Source: an uncultured bacterium (GTDB lineage Bacteria > Patescibacteriota > Minisyncoccia > Phycocordibacterales > PALSA-1337). Taken from it: a stretch of 17,466 bases of DNA. How positions within the stretch are numbered: the first letter of the stretch is position 1; every line of letters begins with the position of its first letter. The notes under the pieces were generated by a model. That model ran no database searches, had not been told where the DNA came from, and saw only the letters and a list, made by a program, of their open reading frames with translations. The position numbers and the translations under genes were made by a program. Where the stretch lies: positions 1 through 17,466 of the forward strand of contig CAIQCA010000024.1 in NCBI GenBank assembly GCA_903870235.1, read 5' to 3'. Below are positions 1 to 5,467 of this stretch, one piece after another.

Positions 1-161
1 CGCTTGCCCGGATAACCCTCGGCATATTTGTTTGTAAGTTCTGATCCGAGAGCTTCCAAAACATCACTGGAAACAAAATTTTCTGAGGCGATCAGGTTAA
101 CCACCTTCTTCTGGCGTTTTTTCTCCGCCTCGATAAGTTTCTTTATTTGGATATCTTTCAT
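1..161 (-). CDS. glyA: Serine hydroxymethyltransferase, N-terminal part (runs off the left edge)
   Basis: Reverse-strand translation from the ATG at 159-161 gives about 53 residues that contain the SHMT N-terminal signature NLIASENF followed by [11 protein letters not shown]. This matches the start of the PLP-dependent SHMT fold. The enzyme interconverts serine plus THF with glycine plus 5,10-methylene-THF in the cytoplasm and is the usual source of the one-carbon unit used by ThyA, encoded about 1 kb away on the other strand. There is no clear Shine-Dalgarno before the ATG. An extended -10 (TGCTACAAT on the minus strand, 207-215) lies about 40 nt upstream. The catalytic lysine region is outside the window, so intactness cannot be judged. 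Confidence 0.92.
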   Translation of the reverse strand, partial: MKDIQIKKLIEAEKKRQKKVVNLIASENFVSSDVLEALGSELTNKYAEGYPGK

Positions 162-206
162 AGGGGTGAATTAAAAACAATCGCTATTAATGATGTTAAT
201 AATGGC

Positions 207-215
207 ATTGTAGCA
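207..215 (-). promoter_or_regulatory. Probable glyA promoter (extended -10)
   Basis: The minus strand reads TGCTACAAT, an extended -10 element (TGn plus TACAAT). A start about 7 nt downstream would give a leader of roughly 40 nt before the glyA ATG. The -35 is weak: TTTGCA is present but at only 15-nt spacing. If real, glyA does not depend on readthrough from the RNA gene upstream. Confidence 0.45.
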
Positions 216-233
216 TGAAAATTTATGTGCAAA

Positions 234-245
234 TTTGTATACAAA
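234..245. repeat. Perfect 12-bp palindrome TTTGTATACAAA
   Basis: A perfect palindrome between the RNA gene's terminator and the glyA promoter. Its core, TTTGTATACA followed by ATTTG on the minus strand, recurs in the promoter spacer of the cytidylyltransferase gene (4380-4395). A related TGTATACTATTTG covers the -10 of the structured RNA (near 659-671). It could be an operator, but may simply be AT-rich promoter sequence. Confidence 0.35.
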
Positions 246-268
246 AAAGCCGGTGGCTCGTCAACCGG
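243..268 (-). terminator. Rho-independent terminator of the structured RNA
   Basis: On the minus strand CCGGT (264-268) pairs with ACCGG (250-254) around a 9-nt loop, and the second arm is followed by C and six T (243-249). The stem is only 5 bp but GC-rich. Both arms overlap the 3' strands of the long-range helices of the same RNA, so the two folds exclude each other. Confidence 0.6.
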
Positions 269-658
269 GTAAGTTAGGACGAGACACCGACTAGTGAGAA
301 GACACTGGTGATGAATGCAGAAGACACCAATATCCCTCGAAAATGTGGGAGGGGTTGAGCGCTAATCGGTGCGAACAGACGACGTAGCTGCAGACTGACG
401 CCGCAAGCACTTTGTTGCTGAACCCCACTCCCCACTGGCTGACAATGAATACGATTGGTGGGCATCGACCTATGCACCGCAGCTAAGTATCAGTTAGCCA
501 TCTCTAGTGCTGTTTCTACGCGCCATAACAGTTTTCATCTCAGCAGGAATCGTTACGATTCCATTTGTGTTTGTTGTTCCTATATCCCCAGGAACCCGGT
601 ACACCTCCACATGTCATGACTCAGGCGATTTGATCTTCCTCGAGCCATGCTACTTCTA
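243..658 (-). ncRNA. Unidentified structured RNA of about 410 nt
   Basis: No plausible protein gene lies in 162-737. On the minus strand a promoter (665-692) and a terminator (243-268) bracket about 410 nt that can fold extensively. A closing helix pairs 641-647 with 254-260 (7 bp, perfect). A second pairs 594-600 with 264-270 (7 bp, perfect). Internal hairpins are 576-581/590-595, 546-552/556-562 (7 bp, 3-nt loop), 510-514/527-531, 482-486/494-498, 457-465/472-478 (bulged) and 285-296/303-310. A long stem pairs 345-356 with 421-435 (12 bp with a 3-nt bulge, extendable by 3 bp at 358-360/417-419). The one non-Watson-Crick pair in that stem is G-U if the minus strand is transcribed but A-C for the plus strand, which supports the minus strand. 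I tested it by eye against RNase P RNA (GAGGAAAGTCC and ACAGAA motifs), tmRNA (tag ending ALAA, T-arm, CCA) and SRP RNA; none fits. Function unknown. Confidence 0.6.
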
Positions 659-664
659 GCAAAT

Positions 665-692
665 AGTATACACGCGGGATATTTGATTGCAA
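665..692 (-). promoter_or_regulatory. Promoter of the structured RNA
   Basis: Minus strand: TTGCAA (687-692), 16-nt spacer, TATACT (665-670). Predicted start near 658, just before GAAGTAGC. It sits directly downstream of the terminator of the 738-1025 gene, as expected for an independent transcription unit. Confidence 0.6.
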
Positions 693-698
693 GAGTTT

Positions 699-726
699 AT
701 AAAAAATAGCCCGAAACCCTCGAGCT
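699..726 (-). terminator. Rho-independent terminator of the 738-1025 gene
   Basis: Minus-strand stem AGCTCGA (720-726) with TCGGGCT (708-714), loop GGGTT, then A and six T (701-706). It begins 11 nt after the stop codon of the small gene. Confidence 0.8.
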
Positions 727-737
727 ACTTAACATCA

Positions 738-1025
738 CTAGTCTTTGGGTTCAGGACCCAATGAACCTTCAGGCAAAATTGTCACAAGTGTTTTTCGTTT
801 TGAATCGTAAACGACCGGAAACCAACGGCCGCTGTACTTCACAAACCAACGGGTAATGCGATTGCTTTGACGGTCGACAAACCGTGAATCCTTGGCTTTA
901 CCCGGGCCACGATCGCGAATCGGGTTTGCTATCTCTTGATAGCTCCTCCGGTTCAATTCGATACCATATCTTTGCAACATCCTGGTCTTAGTATGCATTC
1001 TTTGGCACTTGGCTTTGCTTAGCAT
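738..1025 (-). CDS. Small hypothetical protein (95 aa)
   Basis: A 95-residue basic protein with no membrane segment. Residues about 18-30 (LQRYGIELNRRSY) look helical. Residues about 50-85 (RQSNRITRWFVKY...RWFPVVYDSKRKTLVTILPE) look like a compact antiparallel beta unit. From memory this pattern, a YGI helix followed by QSNR and VVYD-KRK-LVT-LP, resembles small uncharacterised proteins common in phages and mobile regions, but I cannot name a family. The ATG at 1025 is preceded by AAGGAAAATAGGTT, giving a usable AGG/AAGGA Shine-Dalgarno. A good promoter (1091-1118) and a terminator (699-726) bracket it, so it is a real monocistronic gene. Function unknown. Confidence 0.75.
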   Translation of the reverse strand: MLSKAKCQRMHTKTRMLQRYGIELNRRSYQEIANPIRDRGPGKAKDSRFVDRQSNRITRWFVKYSGRWFPVVYDSKRKTLVTILPEGSLGPEPKD

Positions 1026-1090
1026 AACCTATTTTCCTTTTCATGAAATTTCCTTTTTGATAGACGTGTGAACTCTTCGGTGCTATCTGG

Positions 1091-1118
1091 ACTGTAACAC
1101 ACCAAACTAATATGTCAA
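1091..1118 (-). promoter_or_regulatory. Promoter of the 95-aa gene
   Basis: Minus strand: perfect -35 TTGACA (1113-1118), 16-nt spacer, TACAGT (1091-1096) preceded by TGT (extended -10). Predicted leader about 60 nt before the ATG at 1025. Confidence 0.65.
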
Positions 1119-1202
1119 TATTCGACAATGTTCCTTGAGACTATCACCCAAAACATTCAGGCTTGAGTTCTTCTCGAAAAGAATGTAGTGTCTAAACAGA
1201 AG

Positions 1203-1231
1203 TAGTCAACCGAAAAACAATAAGGTAATAT
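1203..1231 (+). promoter_or_regulatory. Probable thyA promoter
   Basis: TAGTCA (1203-1208), 17-nt spacer, TAATAT (1226-1231), each 4/6 to consensus. The thyA ATG begins 6 nt after the -10, so the mRNA would start at or next to the initiation codon. An AAGG at 1223-1226 could instead act as a weak Shine-Dalgarno if transcription begins further upstream. Confidence 0.4.
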
Positions 1232-1237
1232 TGGTGT

Positions 1238-2122
1238 ATGAAAACATACAACGAACGTAAAGTTAATACGCAGTATCGTGATCTTTTAAAACGTATTATG
1301 GAAGAAGGAATCGATGTAAATCCAATCCAAGGAGAAAAGTCTCGCATGATCGTCGGCGGCCAGATGCGCTTCAACATGGACGAAGGTTTCCCGCTTATCA
1401 CAGAGCGTGATTTGTCGAAACTTATCGGCGGTGCCTTGTCTGAACATTTTGCTTTCCTCCACGGCGCCAGAACTCAAGAGGAGCTGTTGAAATGGGGTTG
1501 CAAATGGTGGACCAGGTGGGTAACTGCTGAAAGATGTGCCATGTTTGATCTTCCCCCTGGAGATCTAGGACCTGGTTCATATGGACCAGCTTGGACAGCC
1601 TTCCCGACAGCTGAAGGGATCCCCTTCAATCAGATCACTAACGTGTTGAAGCAACTCAAGGAAAGGCCGTACTTGCGTACCCACGTGATCAGCACCTGGA
1701 TTCCGCAATACGCAATCCAGCACTCAGAACTGAAGCGCAAAGTCGTCGTGGCACCATGCCATGGCACTATGCATATCCTGGCTTACCCAGAAACGAAGGA
1801 AGTTTCTTTGCATCATGTGCAGAGAAGTGGAGACATGCCGGTTGGCGTTGCCTTCAACCTGATCCAGTATGCCTCTTTCCTTCTCATGGTCGCCAAGCTG
1901 ATCGGATACAAACCGCGGGAACTGATCTATACGGTTTCAGACGCTCATATCTACGAGAGTCAGTACGAACACGTCAAAGAATTGCTCAGCCGCGAGCCAC
2001 GACGCCTTCCGACTATGACACTCGATCAGTCGATCAATGACATCATGGACTTCCGACCAGAGCACTTCACTCTCACGGATTATGATCCGCATCCGGCGAT
2101 GTCGATCCCAACACCGACCTAA
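1238..2122 (+). CDS. thyA: Divergent thymidylate synthase
   Basis: A 294-aa member of the ThyA family (E. coli ThyA is 264 aa). ThyA methylates dUMP to dTMP with methylene-THF, releasing dihydrofolate. Visible family features are GQMRFN (41-46), GDLGP (108-112), the nucleophile region APCH with Cys174, QRS-x-D (195-199), the dUMP-specificity Asn in AFN (Asn207), and DAHIY with His237 and Tyr239. E69 matches the conserved Glu58 of E. coli. Departures: the RTGTGT phosphate loop is absent (Arg21 position reads Ile30), the second Arg of the partner-subunit RR pair is Thr148, the SCD tripeptide is SGD, and the C-terminus is PTPT instead of PVAI. Retained Asn argues for dUMP rather than dCMP (the hydroxymethylases have Asp here). 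The HIT gene follows 2 nt after the stop, so they form an operon. Confidence 0.88.
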   Translation: MKTYNERKVNTQYRDLLKRIMEEGIDVNPIQGEKSRMIVGGQMRFNMDEGFPLITERDLSKLIGGALSEHFAFLHGARTQEELLKWGCKWWTRWVTAERCAMFDLPPGDLGPGSYGPAWTAFPTAEGIPFNQITNVLKQLKERPYLRTHVISTWIPQYAIQHSELKRKVVVAPCHGTMHILAYPETKEVSLHHVQRSGDMPVGVAFNLIQYASFLLMVAKLIGYKPRELIYTVSDAHIYESQYEHVKELLSREPRRLPTMTLDQSINDIMDFRPEHFTLTDYDPHPAMSIPTPT

Positions 2123-2124
2123 TT

Positions 2125-2580
2125 ATGAAAACCCACGTAAACCACGACAATACCAAGGGTCGGCCAGGTTCAGACACTTATGGACAGGTCATTGCTGATA
2201 TTGCTAAAGACGGTGTCTGCCCATTCTGTCCGGAACACTTGAAGCAATACCACAAACCAGAGCTGGTTGAAAAAAAGTTTTGGTGGGTGACCGATAACAT
2301 GTATCCGTACAAGCCGACTAAGCGCCATCGCTTAATCATTCACAAAAAGCACATCTCCCACATGAATGAGTTGTCTGTCGACGCTTGGGCTGAACTTCTT
2401 GAAATAATCAAGTCGGAAACAGCACGCTTGGGTATTACCGGAGGAACGTTCATCGAAAGATTCGGGGAAACAAAATTCACCGGAGCCTCAGTGACTCATC
2501 TTCATGGGCACATTGTCCAATCCGACCCCGATGATCCGTCATACGACAAGATCAAGGGGTTGATGATGAGAATTGGTTAG
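2125..2580 (+). CDS. HIT-family nucleotide hydrolase/transferase-like protein
   Basis: 151 aa. The histidine triad is clear at residues 125-129 (H-L-H-G-H), followed by IVQSD. The N-terminal part carries a CPFC motif (Cys32/Cys35), common in HIT/GalT-like proteins and possibly metal-binding. Residues 67-76 (RHRLIIHKKH) correspond to the usual HIT beta strand before the helix. HIT proteins act on nucleoside phosphates linked to a leaving group (Ap4A, AMP-lysine and similar). The substrate cannot be read from sequence. The start is 2 nt after the thyA stop with no separate promoter, so expression is coupled to thyA. A strong terminator follows 50 nt later. Physical linkage to ThyA hints at nucleotide housekeeping, but this is inference. 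Confidence 0.88.
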   Translation: MKTHVNHDNTKGRPGSDTYGQVIADIAKDGVCPFCPEHLKQYHKPELVEKKFWWVTDNMYPYKPTKRHRLIIHKKHISHMNELSVDAWAELLEIIKSETARLGITGGTFIERFGETKFTGASVTHLHGHIVQSDPDDPSYDKIKGLMMRIG

Positions 2581-2629
2581 GACAATCGCATCGAACCACT
2601 ACTAGTCAGAAATCGCCAAAGAAATAAAT

Positions 2630-2657
2630 GCCGCTGGATCAGAACAGCGGCTTTTTT
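2630..2657 (+). terminator. Terminator of the thyA-HIT operon
   Basis: GCCGCTG (2630-2636), 8-nt loop, CAGCGGC (2645-2651), then six T. In the other direction the hairpin is followed by ATTTATTTCTTT, so it probably also stops transcripts of the convergent deaminase gene. Confidence 0.9.
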
Positions 2658-2685
2658 GTTTTTATAATGACAGCGCGGCCGACTT

Positions 2686-3549
2686 TTATTTATTCCCTGC
2701 CTTTTTGTCACTCGCTCCATCATCCACCAAAATCAATTCCACTCCAAAATGTTTGAGAATATTTTCTGCATCAAGCAAAGAATATCCTTTCGAATAGAAA
2801 ACTCTTTTGATCCCGGCTACTCCGGCCAAGCGTGCACAAGTCGGACAAGGAAAAGTTGTTACATATAGATCGGCCCCCTTGAGAGATATCCCCTTCTTGG
2901 CGGCTTCGGCGATAGCTCCAGCCTCAGCGTGGATAGAAGTTACTATGTCATGATATTGGCCGGCATCAAAATTACTACGAGGATCACCATTTACTGCTAG
3001 ATGAAAATCGGACGGTAAATGTGTGTTATGGAAGCCACCAATAACTTTTCCTTTCTTTATTAAAATAGCCCCGATTTGTCGCCACCAATCAGCGCTTTTC
3101 TGTGCTTCTTTGGTCGCCAATGCGAGAATATCTTTATGAAATTTCTCCCTAGTGATCACCCTATCCTTGGCAATTTCAAATTCTTTGAAAGTAATGACTC
3201 GGTTCCAACGCAAAAAAACGCTTATAAACTCCACCTTTTTGCCGGACAGATACTTTTCCGCCAAATCATGACAGACCTCATCATCCGGCATCGATATCTT
3301 GTCATAAGGTAATTTCTTGGACTGCTTCAAATCTTTCAAATGTAAAACAGAAATCTTTCTGCCTGGAACGATCTCCCTAAGAGCCTTAACTGCATCATCT
3401 GGCGAAATGGTGCGCAGATCACGAGTTAGATGAACATATAAAGCGATCACATCTTCACCAAAAATCAGGATATCCCCTTTTTGACTGCGAAAAAAATCCA
3501 CATACCCTTTGTGGATCACCGGGACGAAGGCTATAAGTGCCGTATTCAT
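2686..3549 (-). CDS. dCMP/cytidine deaminase-like protein with an N-terminal nucleotidyltransferase-like domain
   Basis: 287 aa from the ATG at 3549 (an in-frame TTG two codons earlier is less likely). The C-terminal half, residues about 145-275, is a zinc deaminase of the dCMP deaminase type: HAE (H207, E209) and PCPTC (C235, C238) supply the zinc ligands and the proton-shuttling Glu. dCMP deaminases make dUMP, the ThyA substrate. The N-terminal half, residues 1 to about 140, is not part of ordinary dCMP deaminases (about 150-190 aa). It reads like a Rossmann-type cytidylyltransferase: strand TALIAFVPVI, then HKGY where active enzymes have HxGH, strand DILIFGEDVI, and LTRDLRTISPDD. This half may be a degenerate or regulatory nucleotide-binding domain. 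It lies 7 nt after the cytidylyltransferase-like gene and shares its promoter. Substrate unproven; CMP or other deaminations are possible. Confidence 0.82.
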   Translation of the reverse strand: MNTALIAFVPVIHKGYVDFFRSQKGDILIFGEDVIALYVHLTRDLRTISPDDAVKALREIVPGRKISVLHLKDLKQSKKLPYDKISMPDDEVCHDLAEKYLSGKKVEFISVFLRWNRVITFKEFEIAKDRVITREKFHKDILALATKEAQKSADWWRQIGAILIKKGKVIGGFHNTHLPSDFHLAVNGDPRSNFDAGQYHDIVTSIHAEAGAIAEAAKKGISLKGADLYVTTFPCPTCARLAGVAGIKRVFYSKGYSLLDAENILKHFGVELILVDDGASDKKAGNK

Positions 3550-3556
3550 AATCAAA

Positions 3557-4351
3557 TTAATTCTTCTGTCTGATCTTACTCAAAAAATCTTGTGTCAGAC
3601 TCGAAACCTCCTTGGCCAACTTCTCTGCACCCTCAATAGTCAAGTTGCGTATGCGAGCTGACGTAGTCGTGGTGGCTTGTGGTGGCAATGATACTACCTG
3701 ACCACAGACCGACTCATATTCCTTGGCCATATTAAATGTAAAATCAGTTGTCGACTTAGAAACTACCAAAACATCTGGACGAACCAACCTGATCAGATAC
3801 CCGATATCATGATGAGCCTCTCGTAAAGTTACCAAATCCACATGGCGCAAATGAACCAACATCTTCAGTCTCTCCTCTTGTGGAACAATCGGGCGATCTG
3901 GACCTTTTCTTTTACGGGTTAACTCATCGGAATCAACGCCAACAATAAGAACGTCACCCAACCCCTTAGCCGCTTCCAGATATGCAGCGTGACCCTCGTG
4001 GATAAGGTCATAGACACCTTGGGTCAAAACAACCCTATACCCCATTTGTTTGAAAGTCTTAACCATCTTTTCCAGATCTTTGTAATTTTTCACAAACCTA
4101 TGCTCCAGGTTGGAACCGGTTGAGATAATTTGTTTAACGGTTGTCTTAGAATTTTTAGTAGAGCTGACACCATTGGTGATATCGGCACCGTTGATAACTT
4201 TAACTCCATTTACGATAACGCCGTTTTTTTGAAGAGAAACTTTATTCATCTTTTCTGGCGTCTTGGCCGCTACTTTATTTGCCGACTTTAATATCGCCTT
4301 GGCAGGAATTTTTGATTTCATTTTAATTTTGGAATGAGTTGTCTTCTTCAT
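3557..4351 (-). CDS. Cytidylyltransferase-like (RfaE2/HldE C-domain type) nucleotidyltransferase
   Basis: 264 aa from the ATG at 4351. A TTG at 4381 in the same frame lies upstream of the predicted transcription start and is rejected. The catalytic domain, residues about 90-240, has the nucleotidyltransferase signature GVYDLIHEGH (HEGH at 118-121), then LGDVLIVGVDSD, a KGPDRPIVPQEERL segment and TTTTSARIR (227-235, equivalent to the ISTT-type loop). This closely follows the ADP-heptose synthase / glycerol-3-P cytidylyltransferase layout, which transfers a nucleotide to a sugar- or alcohol-phosphate. The first ~80 residues are a Lys-, Val- and Asn-rich low-complexity tail absent from HldE. It is the first gene of a two-gene operon with the deaminase. 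Substrate unknown. Confidence 0.8.
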   Translation of the reverse strand: MKKTTHSKIKMKSKIPAKAILKSANKVAAKTPEKMNKVSLQKNGVIVNGVKVINGADITNGVSSTKNSKTTVKQIISTGSNLEHRFVKNYKDLEKMVKTFKQMGYRVVLTQGVYDLIHEGHAAYLEAAKGLGDVLIVGVDSDELTRKRKGPDRPIVPQEERLKMLVHLRHVDLVTLREAHHDIGYLIRLVRPDVLVVSKSTTDFTFNMAKEYESVCGQVVSLPPQATTTTSARIRNLTIEGAEKLAKEVSSLTQDFLSKIRQKN

Positions 4352-4369
4352 GAAATTGGTTATAACAAA

Positions 4370-4398
4370 AGTATAGTCCAAATGTATACAAATGCAAA
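4370..4398 (-). promoter_or_regulatory. Promoter of the cytidylyltransferase-deaminase operon
   Basis: Minus strand: TTTGCA (4393-4398), 17-nt spacer, TATACT (4370-4375). The predicted start near 4363 leaves only about 12 nt before the ATG at 4351, with no Shine-Dalgarno. The spacer contains TTTGTATACATTTG, resembling the palindrome near glyA. Confidence 0.6.
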
Positions 4399-4427
4399 CA
4401 TGACATACTGCAATATGTATATCAAAA

Positions 4428-4436
4428 TGTTAGAAT
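4428..4436 (+). promoter_or_regulatory. Probable DHFR promoter (extended -10)
   Basis: TGTTAGAAT is an extended -10 (TGn plus TAGAAT). The upstream -35 candidate CTGCAA (4408-4413, 17-nt spacing) is weak. The ATG of the DHFR gene starts 9 nt after the -10, so the mRNA would be leaderless or nearly so. Confidence 0.5.
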
Positions 4437-4445
4437 CCTAATATC

Positions 4446-4952
4446 ATGATCTGCTTTATCATTGCAGCACTAACAGCTGATGGATATATAGGCAAAGACT
4501 CCAGCCACGCCGCCTTTTGGACTAGCAAAGAAGATAAGAAGCGCTTTATCGAGATAACCAAACGTGCTGGCGTAATAGTAATGGGTCTAAATACCTACAG
4601 AACGCTCGGTAAGCCCTTGAAAGAGCGCACGAACATAATCTACTCACCAGAACCAGTTGAAGGTCTAGAAACGACAACTAAACCGCCGCGTGAATTATTG
4701 GAGGATTTAGCCAAAAAAGGATTCAAGGAAGTAGCCATCTGCGGAGGCTCACAGATATACACCATGTTTATGGAAAGCGGCATGGTTAGTAAATTGTATT
4801 TAACTATCGAACCGATAATTTTTGGAGCTGGAATAAAACTCTTCAATAAAGATCTAAAATATCACTTGACCTTAAAAAATTCGGTGCAAACAGACGGTGG
4901 TTCATTGCTTTTGGAATATCAGGTAAATCACGCCGGGGATTTGGGTGTGTAA
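4446..4952 (+). CDS. folA: Dihydrofolate reductase
   Basis: 168 aa, normal DHFR length (E. coli 159). Motifs in order: IAALTADGYIGKD (6-18, the N-terminal strand and Met20-type loop), FWTSKEDKKRF with Asp30 at the position of the catalytic Asp27, VIVMGLNTYRTLGKPL (43-58, NADPH/folate contact region) and AICGGSQIYTMFM (97-109, the GG-x-x-IY cofactor loop). The enzyme reduces dihydrofolate, the by-product of ThyA, to THF. Divergence from the E. coli type means an RibD-reductase-like role cannot be fully excluded, but the nearby thyA and glyA make DHFR the natural reading. The C-terminal tail (about residues 160-168) abuts the IS200 element, so the original 3' end or terminator may have been altered by insertion. 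Confidence 0.87.
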   Translation: MICFIIAALTADGYIGKDSSHAAFWTSKEDKKRFIEITKRAGVIVMGLNTYRTLGKPLKERTNIIYSPEPVEGLETTTKPPRELLEDLAKKGFKEVAICGGSQIYTMFMESGMVSKLYLTIEPIIFGAGIKLFNKDLKYHLTLKNSVQTDGGSLLLEYQVNHAGDLGV

Positions 4953-4976
4953 ATAAAAGTAAACAAATAGTGAAAA

Positions 4977-4996
4977 CCACCAGCTGACGCTGGTGG
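4977..4996. repeat. IS200-like subterminal hairpin (transposase 3' side)
   Basis: Perfect 8-bp stem CCACCAGC / GCTGGTGG with a TGAC loop. A second small hairpin GCGACC TTT GGTCGC follows at 5007-5021, just after the transposase stop codon. Such imperfect palindromes are the recognition structures for TnpA at each end. Confidence 0.75.
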
Positions 4997-5027
4997 CTTC
5001 TATACTGCGACCTTTGGTCGCTGTGCG

Positions 5028-5462
5028 TCAGTGGAAGATACTGAAGCGCTTTTGCTCTAACTCAACTTGGTGGTGTGATTGATTGTTCACATAGTTCCTG
5101 ATTGTGTGTTCGTTAGCACCAGTCGTTGATACGAAGTATCCACGTTGCCACAAAGTGCCCTGAGGGAACTTTTTAGTCTTCTTCTTAATCCAGGTTGACG
5201 ACTTTCCTTTCATCACAGCCATCACATAGGCAACTGAATGCTTAGGTGGTACTGAGATGTAAAGGTGGATGTGTTCGTCACCTATATGCCACGCGAGGAT
5301 GTAGAACCCCTTCCACTTTGCTATGGCCTTGAGGATTCTCTTCAACTCTAGTTTAATATACCTATCCTTGAGTACCTCTCCACGGTACTTGGGACACCAA
5401 ACTATGTGGTAATCACACTTCCACGTTGAATGTGACTCTTCATGATACAAGCGTCCATTCAT
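5028..5462 (-). CDS. tnpA: IS200/IS605-family Y1 transposase TnpA
   Basis: 144 aa from the ATG at 5462; full length for the family. An upstream in-frame GTG at 5477 overlaps the Shine-Dalgarno and is not preferred. Motifs: WKCDYHIVWCPKYR (14-27), the HUH pair DEHIHLYIS (His64 and His66), and the nucleophile in RNYVNNQ (Tyr124). TnpA cuts and rejoins single-stranded DNA at hairpin ends through a 5'-phosphotyrosine link. It looks intact. It is the only gene in the window that ends in TGA; every resident gene ends in TAA or TAG, which fits a foreign origin. Confidence 0.93.
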   Translation of the reverse strand: MNGRLYHEESHSTWKCDYHIVWCPKYRGEVLKDRYIKLELKRILKAIAKWKGFYILAWHIGDEHIHLYISVPPKHSVAYVMAVMKGKSSTWIKKKTKKFPQGTLWQRGYFVSTTGANEHTIRNYVNNQSHHQVELEQKRFSIFH

Positions 5463-5467
5463 GGTTC

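Noticed and set aside
274..477. 67-codon open frame on the minus strand inside the structured RNA
   Set aside because: Composition is not protein-like (many Cys, Gln, Ser runs), there is no ribosome site, and it crosses several strong RNA stems.
243..658. Structured RNA as RNase P RNA or tmRNA
   Set aside because: The RNase P core motifs (GAGGAAAGTCC, ACAGAA) and the tmRNA features (tag ending ALAA, TTCGA loop, CCA end) are missing on both strands. A GAGGAAGATC at the 5' side is only a partial resemblance.
1756..2040. 94-codon frame inside thyA
   Set aside because: Out-of-frame shadow of a clear ThyA coding sequence.
4651..4665. SPEPVEG in the DHFR as a trace of the coding palindromic repeats that yield EPVEG peptides
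   Set aside because: Only one half-like segment is present, no inverted partner is nearby, and the protein length and motif spacing of DHFR are normal.
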